From Streptomyces mobaraensis (lineage in GTDB: Bacteria > Actinomycetota > Actinomycetes > Streptomycetales > Streptomycetaceae), in assembly GCF_020099395.1 (NCBI RefSeq), contig NZ_CP083590.1, positions 4,960,001-5,024,000 of the forward strand: a stretch of DNA of 64,000 bases, written 5' to 3'. The translations under genes and the position numbers were made by a program. The notes under the pieces were generated by a model, which ran no database searches, was not told the origin of the DNA, and saw nothing but the letters and a program-made list of their open reading frames with translations. Every line of letters starts with the position of its first letter. The first letter of the stretch is position 1. Positions 41,741 to 50,719 of this stretch are shown piece by piece.

Positions 41741-42382
41741 TCAGGGGGCGAGCAGCAGCGCGTTGACGCGCTCCTTAGCGGCGGCGTAACGCTTCGCCAC
41801 GTCCTGCCAGTTGACGACCTGCCACATGGCCTCGATGAAGTCCACCTTCTGGTTCTTGTACTGCAGGTAGAAGGCGTGCTCCCAGGCGTCGAAGACCAGG
41901 ATCGGGGTGGAGCCCTGGCCCACGTTGCCCTGGTGGTCGTAGACCTGCTCGACGATCAGCTTGCCGCTGAGCGGCTCGTAGGCGAGGACGCCCCAGCCGG
42001 AGCCCTGGGTGGTGGCCGACGCCTTGGACAGCTGCGCCTTGAACTTGGCGAAGGAGCCGAAGGACTCGGCGATGGCGTCGGCCAGCTCGCCGACGCCGTC
42101 CTTCTCCAGGGGCTCGCCGCCGCCGTCGCCGGTCATGTTCTGCCAGTAGATGCTGTGCAGGATGTGGCCGGAGAGGTGGAACGCGAGGTTCTTCTCCAGG
42201 CCGTTGACCGCGCCCCACTGGTCCTTGTCCCGGGCCTCGGCGAGCTGCTCCAGCGTGTCGTTGGCACCCTTGACGTACGCCGCGTGGTGCTTGTCGTGGT
42301 GCAGCTCGATGATCTTCGCGTCGATCACCGGCTGGAGCGCCGCGTAGTCGTACGGAAGTTCAGGAAGTGTGTAGATGGCCAT
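41741..42382 (-). CDS. sodF: Fe (Fe-Zn type) superoxide dismutase
   Basis: A 213-residue cytoplasmic enzyme that dismutes superoxide. Metal ligands are His28 ([10 protein letters not shown]), the His in [12 protein letters not shown] (about 76), and Asp and His in [14 protein letters not shown]. The sequence is that of Streptomyces SodF. GGAGGG lies six bases before ATG 42382. A Nur-type operator overlaps the -10 region, implying repression by nickel-loaded Nur, with the nickel enzyme SodN used instead when nickel is available. The sodN gene is not in this window. Confidence 0.97.
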   Translation of the reverse strand: MAIYTLPELPYDYAALQPVIDAKIIELHHDKHHAAYVKGANDTLEQLAEARDKDQWGAVNGLEKNLAFHLSGHILHSIYWQNMTGDGGGEPLEKDGVGELADAIAESFGSFAKFKAQLSKASATTQGSGWGVLAYEPLSGKLIVEQVYDHQGNVGQGSTPILVFDAWEHAFYLQYKNQKVDFIEAMWQVVNWQDVAKRYAAAKERVNALLLAP

Positions 42383-42403
42383 GCCGAGCCCTCCGACTGC
42401 TTA

Positions 42404-42420
42404 TTGCAATTAACTTGCAG
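42404..42420 (-). promoter_or_regulatory. Nur (nickel-responsive repressor) box of sodF
   Basis: TTGCAA (42404-42409), five bases, then TTGCAG (42415-42420) matches the Nur box tTGCaa-N5-ttGCAA at 11 of 12 defined bases. It covers the probable -10. Confidence 0.85.
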
Positions 42421-42437
42421 GTAGACGCTATCAGCAA
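42408..42437 (-). promoter_or_regulatory. sodF promoter
   Basis: On the minus strand TTGCTG (42432-42437) is the -35 and TTAATT (42408-42413) the -10, with an 18-base spacer. The -10 lies inside the Nur box. Confidence 0.6.
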
Positions 42438-42491
42438 GTGCGTCTTCTTTCCCTTCGGACCATGGGTCAAGGGGCCTTCTCCGTCAAAAGA

Positions 42492-42536
42492 CCGAGGCGG
42501 GGTCGGTCCTGGAGCTCAGGACCGACCCCGCCTCGG
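42492..42536. terminator. Perfect 20-base-pair terminator hairpin
   Basis: 42492-42511 is the exact inverse of 42517-42536 around a 5-base loop. It lies 24 bases past the stop of the amino-acid permease (minus strand) and shields sodF from read-through. Confidence 0.88.
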
Positions 42537-42559
42537 GGTTGCTGGAGATGGACGGGCCG

Positions 42560-43975
42560 TCAGCTCCGCCGCCGCGCCGTGGCGCGCTGCCGCAGGTAGC
42601 CGGTGAGGGCGAGGGCGACGGTGAGGGCGGCCGTGGCGTAGAGCTGCTGGGCGGTGTCCTTCTCGCGCAGCATCAGGCCGAGGGTGCAGACGATGCCGAG
42701 GAGCGCGGCGATGGTCAGGTACGGGAACCACCACATCCGCACCACGAGCCTCCCCGGCTGCTCCTGCTGCAGCCGGTGCCGCATCATCAGCTGGGTGACG
42801 GCGATGAAGCCCCACACCACGAGGACGGCGGCGCCCGTCATGTAGAGCAGCCACTTGAAGACGGTGTCCGGCCACCAGTAGCTGAGCAGCACCGCGAAGA
42901 AGCCGAAGGCGGAGGAGGCGACCACGGTCCGCCGGGGGACGCCGGAGGAGACCTTGCCGAGGAAGCGGGGGCCCTCGCCGCGCTCGACGAGCGAGTGCGC
43001 CATCCGGGACGCGCCGTAGATGTTGGCGTTCATCGCGGAGAGCAGCGCGATCAGCACGATCACGTTCATGATCTCACCGGCGGCGGGGACGTCCAGGTAC
43101 TTCAGGACCGCCACGTAGGGGCCCTCCAGGACGGACTTGTCGGTCCACGGGATCAGGGTGACGACGACGAGCATGGAGCCCACGTAGAAGAGGGCGATCC
43201 GCCACATCGCGGTGCGCACCGCCTTGGCGACGCCCTTGACCGGCTGCTCGGACTCGGCCGCGGCGATGGTCACCGTCTCTAGGCCGCCGTACGCGAAGAC
43301 GGAGGCGAGCAGGCCGGCGACGAGGCCGTCGGTGCCGTTGGGGAGGAAGCCACCGTGGCCGGTGAGGTTGTCGGTGCCCGGCGCGTCGGTGCCCGGCAGC
43401 AGGCCGCAGATCGCCAGCACGCCCAGGACCAGGAAGGCGCCGATCGCCGCCACCTTGAGGGTGGCGAACCAGAACTCGAACTCGCCGAAGTTGCCGACGG
43501 CCGCCAGGTTCGTGCCGCAGAAGACGGCCATGAACAGCAGGACCCACATCCAGGAGTCCGTGGACGGGAACCACTTGACCATGATCGCGGCGGCGCCGAT
43601 CGCCTCGACGGCGATGCCCACGCAGAGCTCGATCCAGAACATCCAGCCGGCGGTGAAGCCGGCCCACGGGCCGATGGCCTTCTCCGCGTGCACCGAGAAG
43701 GTGCCCGACGCGGGGCTGGCCGCGGCCATCTCGCCCAGCATGCGCATCACGAGCATCACCAGGAGCCCGGACACCGCATAGGCGAGGACGATGCCGGGGC
43801 CCGCGGCGGCGATGCCGGTGCCCGAGCCGACGAAGAGGCCGGCGCCGATCACGCCGCCCAGGGCGATCATCGAGAGATGGCGCTGCTTGAGGCCGTGCGA
43901 CAGGGCGGCGCCGTGGCCCGGCGCCGCATCGGTGACCTCGCGCTCGGGCGCGGGGGTCGCATCTGTCCGAGTCAT
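42560..43975 (-). CDS. Amino-acid permease (APC/AAT family), copy 1
   Basis: A 471-residue proton-coupled permease with about 12 helices. The family signature LKQRHLSMIALGGVIGAGLFVGSG opens helix 1. FGEFEFWFATLKVAAI and FAYGGLETVTIAAAESE follow as in asparagine/GABA/aromatic permeases. The substrate cannot be assigned. Two related permeases lie at 44162 and 47450. The 186-base gap upstream is AT-rich and contains a good promoter and nested inverted repeats. Confidence 0.93.
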   Translation of the reverse strand: MTRTDATPAPEREVTDAAPGHGAALSHGLKQRHLSMIALGGVIGAGLFVGSGTGIAAAGPGIVLAYAVSGLLVMLVMRMLGEMAAASPASGTFSVHAEKAIGPWAGFTAGWMFWIELCVGIAVEAIGAAAIMVKWFPSTDSWMWVLLFMAVFCGTNLAAVGNFGEFEFWFATLKVAAIGAFLVLGVLAICGLLPGTDAPGTDNLTGHGGFLPNGTDGLVAGLLASVFAYGGLETVTIAAAESEQPVKGVAKAVRTAMWRIALFYVGSMLVVVTLIPWTDKSVLEGPYVAVLKYLDVPAAGEIMNVIVLIALLSAMNANIYGASRMAHSLVERGEGPRFLGKVSSGVPRRTVVASSAFGFFAVLLSYWWPDTVFKWLLYMTGAAVLVVWGFIAVTQLMMRHRLQQEQPGRLVVRMWWFPYLTIAALLGIVCTLGLMLREKDTAQQLYATAALTVALALTGYLRQRATARRRS

Positions 43976-44009
43976 GGTCGTGTCTGTCCCCGTGGAATGA
44001 GTGATGAAA

Positions 44010-44047
44010 GGGTTGTTACAACAGGCAACAACCCGGAAAAGTTGCCT
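44010..44047. promoter_or_regulatory. Nested inverted repeats in the permease leader
   Basis: GGGTTGTT (44010-44017) pairs with AACAACCC (44027-44034). AGGCAAC (44023-44029) pairs with GTTGCCT (44041-44047). The two pairings share bases 44027-44029 and exclude each other. Read as DNA, the segment carries three GTTG/CAAC half-sites around the predicted transcription start, as an operator might. Confidence 0.45.
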
Positions 44048-44048
44048 C

Positions 44049-44077
44049 AGTGTGGGGGTGATGTTCGCTCAGGACAA
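44049..44077 (-). promoter_or_regulatory. Promoter of amino-acid permease copy 1
   Basis: On the minus strand TTGTCC (44072-44077) and CACACT (44049-44054) are spaced exactly 17 bases apart. GACAA-cac-TTGTC (44073-44085) overlaps the -35, a possible additional operator. Confidence 0.6.
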
Positions 44078-44161
44078 CACTTGTCACACGGATGTCCGAT
44101 ATTTAGACGCGAGGATTACTCTCCGCACCTGATATATCGCCAGAATCAATATCTTTACGCG

Positions 44162-45559
44162 CTAAGCCCGGTCGCGACGGCGGATCCGGAACTCCCGGAT
44201 CCAGGCGACGGCGAGCACCGCGCCGGTGGCCGCCGCCGACCACAGCAACTGCGGACGGGCGGCGTCGTCGGTGAGCATCAGCACCAGCACCGCGGCCATC
44301 CCGGCCAGGGCGGCCCAGGTCAGATAGGGAAAGCACCACATCCGCAACGTCAGCCGCTCGGGCATCTCCCGTTCGATGCGGCGGCGCAGCCGCAGCTGCG
44401 AGGCGGCGATCAGGCCCCAGACGAAGAGGAGCACCGCGCCGACCGAGTTGAGCAGATAGCGGAAGATCGAATCCGGCCACTCGAGATTGAGGACGACGGA
44501 CGCGAAGCCGAACGCCACGGAGGCGAACACCGCCCGGCGCGGCACCCCGCCGCGCGAGACCGTCAGCAGGGAGCGCGGGGCCTCGCCGCGCTCGGCGAGC
44601 GAGAACACCATGCGGGACGAGCCGTAGAGGTTGGCGTTGAGCGCCGACAGCAGCGCCACGAAGATCACGATCTGCATGATCTGGCCGGACGCCGGCACCC
44701 CGATGCGGTCCAGCACCGCCACGTAGGGGCTCTGCCCGGGCTTCAGCGACGACCAGGGGAGCAGGGTGACGATGACGAGCATCGAGCCCACATAGAAGAA
44801 GAGGATGCGCCAGACGGCGCTGCGCACCGCGCGGCCCACCGCGCGCTCCGGGTCCTCGGACTCGGCGGCGGCGATCGTGACGACCTCCAGGCCGCCGAAG
44901 GCGAAGGCCACCGCGAGCACGCCGGAGATCACCCCGCTCCAGCCGTTGGGCAGGAAACCGCCCTGGCCGGTGAGGTTGGAGAGGCCCACGGGGTCGGTGT
45001 CCGGGAGCAGCCCGAAGATCGCCAGTAGGCTGAGGCCGAGGAAGAGGAGGATCGCGCCGATCTTCAGGGCGGCGAACCAGAACTCGAACTCACCGAAGTT
45101 CTTCACGGCCGTGAGGTTGGCGGTGGTGAACACCACCATGAACACCAGCACCCAGGCCCACTGCGGCATCCCCGGCACCCAGCCGTGCGCGATCTGCGCG
45201 GCGGCCGTCGCCTCCACGGCCAGCACGATCACCAGCAGGAACCAGTAGAGCCAGCCCACCGTGAACCCGGCCCAGCGGCCGAGCGCCCGCTCCGCGTGCA
45301 CCGAGAACGAACCGGACGCGGGCATCGCCGACGACAGCTCGCCCAGCATCCGCATCACCAGCATGGCGAGGGCGCCCGCCAGCAGGTAGGAAATGATGAT
45401 CCCGGGGCCCGCGACGGAGATCCCGGCGCCCGAGCCGACGAACAGGCCGGCGCCGATCACGCCGCCCAGCCCCAGCATCGTCAGGTGCCGCTGCTTGAGC
45501 CCCGCGGACAGCGGCTCTCTCTCACCGGCGAGCGGCTCGGCGGGGGGTGCGTCGTGCAT
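44162..45559 (-). CDS. Amino-acid permease (APC/AAT family), copy 2
   Basis: A 465-residue permease with the same signatures as copy 1 (LKQRHLTMLGLGGVIGAGLFVGSG, NFGEFEFWFAALKIGAI, FGGLEVVTIAAAESEDPERA). ATG 45559 is chosen because it places the conserved cytoplasmic head before helix 1; a GAGAG ribosome site lies about ten bases upstream. The stop is followed by about 75 bases of unusually AT-rich DNA. It is divergent from bioY. Confidence 0.92.
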   Translation of the reverse strand: MHDAPPAEPLAGEREPLSAGLKQRHLTMLGLGGVIGAGLFVGSGAGISVAGPGIIISYLLAGALAMLVMRMLGELSSAMPASGSFSVHAERALGRWAGFTVGWLYWFLLVIVLAVEATAAAQIAHGWVPGMPQWAWVLVFMVVFTTANLTAVKNFGEFEFWFAALKIGAILLFLGLSLLAIFGLLPDTDPVGLSNLTGQGGFLPNGWSGVISGVLAVAFAFGGLEVVTIAAAESEDPERAVGRAVRSAVWRILFFYVGSMLVIVTLLPWSSLKPGQSPYVAVLDRIGVPASGQIMQIVIFVALLSALNANLYGSSRMVFSLAERGEAPRSLLTVSRGGVPRRAVFASVAFGFASVVLNLEWPDSIFRYLLNSVGAVLLFVWGLIAASQLRLRRRIEREMPERLTLRMWCFPYLTWAALAGMAAVLVLMLTDDAARPQLLWSAAATGAVLAVAWIREFRIRRRDRA

Positions 45560-45951
45560 GGGGCTCGTACTCTCGGTTCGTGCGGCGCGCGCCCGGGGCG
45601 CGCGGGATGCGGTGGCGCGACGTCTCGGCGGTGCCCGCGCCGCCCACGGGTCGGCGGGGGCGCAAAGCATGCGACACGTGAAAAGTGCGCGCAAGTCTCA
45701 CCATTCTCCCGGTGCGGCGGCGTGAACCAAGCCGAGCGGCCCTTTCGGTGACGAGCATCACTCGGTCCGTCGCCGACTTCGGGAACCTTCCAAAGCGGGT
45801 GGAGGGCCTTTGTGACGGCTGCCTCATGCCGATTCGAGAGAGCTGGGCTAACGTCGCGGTGTTCTGTGTATGAGCCCCGTAAGTCCTCGGTTCTCATACG
45901 AGTCCCGAGCCGCTTGATCCCGTATCCGACCCTTCCTCCAGCGGAGTACCG
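45560..45951. other. Divergent intergenic region, permease 2 and bioY
   Basis: A 392-base region. It holds GTATGAG (45868-45874) and its inverse CTCATAC (45893-45899), 18 bases apart, which could be an operator for bioY. No biotin-riboswitch-like or BirA-type site is recognised. TTGTGACGG near 45810 is a possible -35. No gene is seen. Confidence 0.4.
45868..45899. promoter_or_regulatory. Inverted repeat upstream of bioY
   Basis: GTATGAG-N18-CTCATAC, about 55 bases before the bioY ATG. Candidate operator for a biotin-responsive regulator; the wording matches none I know. Confidence 0.35.
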
Positions 45952-46545
45952 ATGGCCAGCGCCGCAGTTTCAGTCCCCCGGACCGGTACGGTCCTCGCCG
46001 ATCTCCTGCCCGCGTCCTCCTCCCGGGCCCGGGACGTCGCCCTCGTCGTCGGCGGCGCCGCCCTCACCGGCCTCGCCGCCCAGCTCACCGTGCCGGTCCC
46101 GGGCTCGCCCGTCCCGGTCTCCGGCCAGACCTTCGCGGCCCTCCTCGTCGGTACGTCCCTCGGCGCCCGCCGCGGCTTCCTCTCGCTGGCCCTCTACGCG
46201 CTCGCCGGCATCGCCGGCATGCCCTGGTTCGCCGAGGGCAAGTCCGGCGCCGCCTTCCCCTCGTTCGGCTACGTCCTCGGCATGCTGCTGGCCGCCACCG
46301 TCGTCGGCGCCCTCGCCCGCCGCGGCGCCGACCGCTCCGTCCTGCGCACCGCGGGCACCATGGCCCTCGGCACCGCGATCATCTACGCCGTCGGCGTCCC
46401 GTACCTGGCCCTCGCCCTCCACATGCCGCTCGGCGACGCGGTGGCGGCGGGCCTGACCCCGTTCCTCATCGGCGACGCGCTCAAGGCGGCGCTGGCGATG
46501 GGGGCGCTGCCCACGGCCTGGAAGCTGCTGGGCCGGCGGGGCTGA
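45952..46545 (+). CDS. bioY: Biotin transporter S-component BioY
   Basis: A 197-residue membrane protein with six hydrophobic helices. The BioY signature is clear: ALTGLAAQLTVPVPGSPVPVSGQTFAALLVGTSLGARRGFLSLALYALAG, then FAEGKSGAAFPSFGYVLGML. GGAG lies six bases before ATG 45952. BioM and BioN energising components are not adjacent, so it may act alone or with a shared ECF module. A 23-base-stem terminator follows directly. Confidence 0.95.
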   Translation: MASAAVSVPRTGTVLADLLPASSSRARDVALVVGGAALTGLAAQLTVPVPGSPVPVSGQTFAALLVGTSLGARRGFLSLALYALAGIAGMPWFAEGKSGAAFPSFGYVLGMLLAATVVGALARRGADRSVLRTAGTMALGTAIIYAVGVPYLALALHMPLGDAVAAGLTPFLIGDALKAALAMGALPTAWKLLGRRG

Positions 46546-46558
46546 GGTTCCGCTTTCC

Positions 46559-46612
46559 GTACGGGCGCGGGCCCGCACCCCTCTCGCAGGGGGTGCGGGC
46601 CCGCGCCCGTAC
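46559..46612. terminator. Perfect 23-base-pair terminator hairpin
   Basis: 46559-46581 is the exact inverse of 46590-46612 around an 8-base loop. It lies between the convergent bioY and Uma2 genes. Confidence 0.88.
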
Positions 46613-46615
46613 GCG

Positions 46616-47242
46616 TCAGCGCGTGCAGCGCGGCAGGCGCTCTGTCGGCAGGTCGCCGCCCAGATGCTCGGGGAGGGGGACGGGCTCGCCGTAGCGCCCC
46701 TGGGTGAGGGCGCGGTATCCCTCGGCCGAGGGACGGGCGTGCAGCTCCCACTCCCGCTCCACCGGCCGCAGACAGAGCACCAAGGGCACCTTGGCCTCGG
46801 CGTACCAGGCGATCCTGTCCGCGACTCCGACCCTCGGGTCGCGGGGTGAGGACGCCACCTCGATGGCCAGCTCCACCTCTTCACCGGACAGCAGCCACTC
46901 GTCGGAATCCATTACCGACAGGTCGCAGACCACCATGAGGGGCGTGACGAAGTCGTCGAGGTCGCCGGCGAGGCCGATCGACGCGTTCTGGAAGGACCCC
47001 ACCCCGTCGGAGCGGCACCGGTTCAGGGCCTCGTGCAGCTCGCTCATGAGCTGGGCATCCGCCCGGGAACGAGGCGTCGTGGCCAGCACGTTGCCGCGGA
47101 CGACCTCCACTCGGAGGCCGGTCTTCTCCCGGATGAACGCCGCGACGTCCCTCAGCTTCCCGGGCACGCCCGGGACCTGCGGCCGGTGCCGGCCGGAGCT
47201 CTGCCGGGGGCGGTCGTCCCGGACGTGCTCGCCGACGGCCAT
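46616..47242 (-). CDS. Uma2-family (DUF820) restriction-endonuclease-fold protein
   Basis: A 208-residue protein. The PD-(D/E)xK core is seen in FVTPLMVVCDLSVMD (Asp) and VELAIEVASSPRDPRVGVADRIAWYAEAKVPLVLCLRP, with the usual glutamate, the later Asp and the Tyr-Ala strand. Uma2 proteins are abundant in Streptomyces and cyanobacteria; their role is unknown. ATG 47242 is chosen from the position of AAGGG about nine bases upstream. No partner gene is apparent. Confidence 0.85.
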   Translation of the reverse strand: MAVGEHVRDDRPRQSSGRHRPQVPGVPGKLRDVAAFIREKTGLRVEVVRGNVLATTPRSRADAQLMSELHEALNRCRSDGVGSFQNASIGLAGDLDDFVTPLMVVCDLSVMDSDEWLLSGEEVELAIEVASSPRDPRVGVADRIAWYAEAKVPLVLCLRPVEREWELHARPSAEGYRALTQGRYGEPVPLPEHLGGDLPTERLPRCTR

Positions 47243-47379
47243 CTGTGCGCCCTTTCCCGTACGGATCCGGGCCACACGGTAGGACGGCGTCCGCCCCTTC
47301 CGGCCGGGAAGTCCGTGACCGGACCCGGCGTGACCGCTCTCGGACGCCGGATGCCACGAACCGACCGTCGGGTGAACGG

Positions 47380-47428
47380 GAACGGCGGTGGGCCCGCACC
47401 CTCCCAAGGGTGGGGCCCACCGCCGTTC
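47380..47428. terminator. Terminator hairpin after amino-acid permease copy 3
   Basis: 47380-47395 is the exact inverse of 47413-47428, with ACCC/GGGT extending the fold inside. It lies just past the permease stop on the minus strand. Confidence 0.8.
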
Positions 47429-47449
47429 GACGCCGAGGTCCGCCGGAGG

Positions 47450-48883
47450 CTACTTCACCGCCCGCCGGCGCCGGTCCAGGACCAGGCCGATGGCCAGGAC
47501 CACCACGGCCACCAGGACGGACAGGGCGACCTGCTCGCGGTTGTCGCCGCCGTCGTAGACCATGTAGCCGAGCACGAAGAGGATCATGCCGATCGTGGCC
47601 CACGTCAGGTACGGGAACAGCCACATCCGCACGACCAGCTTCTCCGGCATCTCGCGCAGGATGATGCCGCGCATCTTCAGCTGCGTGAAGCAGATGACCA
47701 GCCACACGAACAGGGCCACCGCGCCCGACGAGTTGAGCAGGAACTTGAAGACCGTGTCGGGCCACATGTAGTTGAAGAAGACCGAGAGGAAGCCGAAGAC
47801 GACCGATCCCAGGATCGCCGCCTGCGGTACGCCCCGGCCGTTGACGCGGGCGAACGCCTTCGGCGCGTCGCCGCGCTGGCCGAGCGAGAAGGCCATGCGG
47901 GAGGCGGTGTAGAGGCCCGAGTTGAGGCAGGAGAGGACGGCGGTCAGGACGATGACGTTCATGACCTGGCCGGCGTGCGGGATGCCGATCGAGTTCAGCG
48001 CCGCGACGTAACTGCCGTCCTTGGCGATCGCCTTGGAGTTCCAGGGCAGCAGCGTGACGACGACGAAGATCGAGCCGAGGTAGAAGACGGCGATCCGCCA
48101 GATGACGCTGTTGGTCGCCTGCCGGACGGCCTTCTGCGGGTTCTCGGACTCGCCGGCGGCGAGGGTGACGATCTCGCTGCCCATGAAGGAGAAGACGACC
48201 ATCAGCACGCCGGTGAGGATCGCGCCGGGACCGTGCGGCAGGAAACCGCCCGCGTCGGTGAGATGGGCCAGGCCCGCACCGTCGTTCTTCGAACCGGGCA
48301 GCACACCGAAGACCGCGAGCCCGCCGATGATCACGAACGCTGCGATGGCGACGACCTTGATGCCCGCGAACCAGAACTCGAACTCGCCGTACGAGCTGAC
48401 CGAGGCCAGGTTGGTGGCGGTGAGCACGACCATGACGATCAGCGCCCAGGCCCACTTGGGCACGCTGGGCACCCAGCTGTTGAGGATCGCGGCACCCGCC
48501 GTGGCCTCGACCGCCAGCACGACGACCCAGAAGAACCAGTAGAGCCAGCCGATGGTGAAACCGGCCCAGCGGCCGAGGCCGCGGTCCGCGTAGGCGGAGA
48601 ACGAGCCGGAGGTCGGATTCGCGGCGGCCATTTCGCCGAGCATCCGCATGACGAGGACGACCATCGCGCCCACGAGGGCGTACGAGATCAGAATGCCGGG
48701 GCCGGCGGCGGCGATACCGGACCCGGAACCCACGAAGAGTCCGGCGCCGATGACCCCACCAATGGCGATCATGGAAAGGTGGCGGTTCTTGAGGCCGGCC
48801 TTGAGGCCGTCCCCCGTCGCCGGCGCGGCGTCCGCGGGATCGCCGGGTGACGCCTTCGTCATGGTCGGCGGTATCGCGCTCAT
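47450..48883 (-). CDS. Amino-acid permease (APC/AAT family, GABA permease-like), copy 3
   Basis: A 477-residue permease with LKNRHLSMIAIGGVIGAGLFVGSG, SYGEFEFWFAGIKVVAI and FSFMGSEIVTLAAGESENPQKAV. The serine-containing GSEIVTLAAGES is the form found in GABA/asparagine-type permeases, unlike GLE in copies 1 and 2. AAGGAA lies eight bases before ATG 48883. Substrate unproven. It is divergent from rpiB. Confidence 0.93.
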   Translation of the reverse strand: MSAIPPTMTKASPGDPADAAPATGDGLKAGLKNRHLSMIAIGGVIGAGLFVGSGSGIAAAGPGILISYALVGAMVVLVMRMLGEMAAANPTSGSFSAYADRGLGRWAGFTIGWLYWFFWVVVLAVEATAGAAILNSWVPSVPKWAWALIVMVVLTATNLASVSSYGEFEFWFAGIKVVAIAAFVIIGGLAVFGVLPGSKNDGAGLAHLTDAGGFLPHGPGAILTGVLMVVFSFMGSEIVTLAAGESENPQKAVRQATNSVIWRIAVFYLGSIFVVVTLLPWNSKAIAKDGSYVAALNSIGIPHAGQVMNVIVLTAVLSCLNSGLYTASRMAFSLGQRGDAPKAFARVNGRGVPQAAILGSVVFGFLSVFFNYMWPDTVFKFLLNSSGAVALFVWLVICFTQLKMRGIILREMPEKLVVRMWLFPYLTWATIGMILFVLGYMVYDGGDNREQVALSVLVAVVVLAIGLVLDRRRRAVK

Positions 48884-49039
48884 GGGCAGTTTCCTTTGGT
48901 TCTCGGGTTGCGAGCCCCCGCATTAGAACTTTTCGAAGGTGTATTTCGGAAGACCCGAATCCGTATCGTTGTGTTCACCCCGTGTACCGATCAAGGCCAC
49001 TGGCGCGGCCACGCGCCGGGACGTGCCACACTCGGACGC

Positions 49040-49528
49040 ATGCGCGTGTACCTCGGCTCCGACCATGCCGGTTACGAACTCAAGACCCACCTCGTCGAGT
49101 GGCTCACGGCCCACGGCCACGAGCCCGTCGACTGCGGCCCCCACCTCTACGACGCCCAGGACGACTACCCGCCGTTCTGCCTGCGGGCCGCCGAGCGGAC
49201 CGCCGCGGACGAGGGCAGCCTCGGCATCGTGATCGGCGGCTCCGGCAACGGCGAGCAGATCGCCGCGAACAAGGTCAAGGGCGTCCGCGCCGCACTGGCC
49301 TGGAGCGAGCAGACGGCCGCGCTGGGCCGGGAGCACAACAACGCGAACGTGATCGCGGTGGGCGCCCGGATGCACTCCGAGGAGGAGGCGACGAAGTTCG
49401 TCGAGGTGTTCCTCGCCACGCCGTACTCGGGTGAGGAGCGTCACACCCGCCGCATCGAGATGCTCAGCCGCTACGAGACGACGGGCGAGCTGCCCGCCAT
49501 CCCGGCGCACCACCCGCAGCAGGACTGA
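49040..49528 (+). CDS. rpiB: Ribose-5-phosphate isomerase B
   Basis: A 162-residue RpiB/LacAB-type isomerase of the pentose phosphate pathway (ribulose 5-phosphate to ribose 5-phosphate). Signatures are YLGSDHAGYELK and IVIGGSGNGEQIAANKVKGVRAALAW. The second is the actinobacterial form with Glu in place of the Cys base of other RpiB enzymes. No ribosome site precedes ATG 49040, so it may be leaderless or initiate weakly. A clear hairpin follows the gene. Confidence 0.95.
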   Translation: MRVYLGSDHAGYELKTHLVEWLTAHGHEPVDCGPHLYDAQDDYPPFCLRAAERTAADEGSLGIVIGGSGNGEQIAANKVKGVRAALAWSEQTAALGREHNNANVIAVGARMHSEEEATKFVEVFLATPYSGEERHTRRIEMLSRYETTGELPAIPAHHPQQD

Positions 49529-49581
49529 CCAAGCAGGACGGAGCGCGGCCCCGCACGTTACGGGGTCCTCTGGACGTCCTC

Positions 49582-49609
49582 GGGCCCGCCGCAGCCGTGC
49601 GGCGGGCCC
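49582..49609 (+). terminator. Terminator hairpin after rpiB
   Basis: GGGCCCGCCGCA (49582-49593) pairs fully with TGCGGCGGGCCC (49598-49609) around a 4-base loop. Short CCGTACCGCTCACA-type direct repeats follow at about 49660-49690. Confidence 0.8.
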
Positions 49610-49710
49610 CTCGCGGTTCCACCGGCCATCCGTACCGCCCGTACCGGTTCACGCCGGTCGTACCGCTCACACCGCCCGTACCGCTCACACCGTCCGGGAG
49701 GACGCACGCC

Positions 49711-50520
49711 ATGCCCGAGGGGCACACGATCCACCGCCTGGCGGCGGACCACCGCGCCCTGTTCGCCGGCCGCCCGGTCCGGGCGACGAGCCCGCAGGGC
49801 AAGTTCTCAGACGGCGCCGCGCTCGTCGACGGCCGGGTGCTGGAGGAGGCGGAGGCGCACGGCAAGCACCTCTTCCTCGGCTTCGGGCCCACCGGCTGGA
49901 TCCACGTCCACCTCGGCCTCTTCGGCAAGTACACGCTCGGCACCGCCCCCACGCCCCCGCCCACGGACACCGTCCGGCTGCGGCTCGCCGGCCCCGACGC
50001 GTACGCCGACCTGCGCGGCCCGACCGCCTGCGCCCTGCTGACGGACGGCGAGAAGCAGGCGATACACGACCGGCTGGGGCCCGACCCGCTCCGGGAGGAC
50101 GAGGACCCCGAGCCGGCCTGGCGGCGGATATCGCGCAGCAGGACGAGCGTCGCCGCCCTGCTGATGGACCAGAAGGTGGTCGCCGGGGTGGGCAACGTCT
50201 ACCGGGCGGAGGTCCTCTTCCGTCATGGAATCGACCCCTACCGGACGGGCCGCGATCTCACCCGATCGGAATGGGACGCCATCTGGCACGACCTGGTGGC
50301 GCTGATGCGCGAGGGCGTGCGCCACAACAGAATCGACACCGTACGGCCCGACCACACCCCCGAGGCCATGGGCCGGCCGCCACGGGTGGACGACCACGGC
50401 GGCGAGGTCTACGTCTACCGGCGCGCCGGACAGCCGTGCCACGTCTGCGGGGAAGAGGTCCGTACGGCCGGGCTCGCCGCCCGCAACCTCTTCTGGTGTC
50501 CGGGCTGCCAGCGGAGCTGA
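49711..50520 (+). CDS. Fpg/Nei-family DNA glycosylase/AP lyase
   Basis: A 269-residue base-excision repair enzyme of the Nei (endonuclease VIII) group. Catalytic Pro2 and Glu3 are present (MPEGHT) and the conserved Lys is in AHGKHLFL. The helix-two-turn-helix reads DQKVVAGVGNVYRAEVLF. The C-terminal zinc finger is CHVC-x16-CPGC. GGGAGG lies nine bases before ATG 49711. All catalytic residues are intact. It should remove oxidised pyrimidines and nick at the lesion. Confidence 0.95.
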   Translation: MPEGHTIHRLAADHRALFAGRPVRATSPQGKFSDGAALVDGRVLEEAEAHGKHLFLGFGPTGWIHVHLGLFGKYTLGTAPTPPPTDTVRLRLAGPDAYADLRGPTACALLTDGEKQAIHDRLGPDPLREDEDPEPAWRRISRSRTSVAALLMDQKVVAGVGNVYRAEVLFRHGIDPYRTGRDLTRSEWDAIWHDLVALMREGVRHNRIDTVRPDHTPEAMGRPPRVDDHGGEVYVYRRAGQPCHVCGEEVRTAGLAARNLFWCPGCQRS

Positions 50521-50719
50521 ATCAAGGGGGGAGTGCGGCCGGGCCGGTGCGCTCCGGTCGTACGACCGGATTCCCCGCTGTACAGCCATGCGAGGAGCCG
50601 TATAACCGCTCAGGTGAGCGTCTTTCGCATAGGGTTGCACCCCAGGTGCCCCGCGGGCAGCCGTGTCGGCGCGGCGTGAATCGACGCGCCGCCGAATGGG
50701 TGGATAAGGTCCCGAAGCA

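Noticed and set aside
45560..45951. A biotin-linked riboswitch or BirA box before bioY
   Set aside because: No known biotin site wording is present; only the unassigned GTATGAG inverted repeat is reported.
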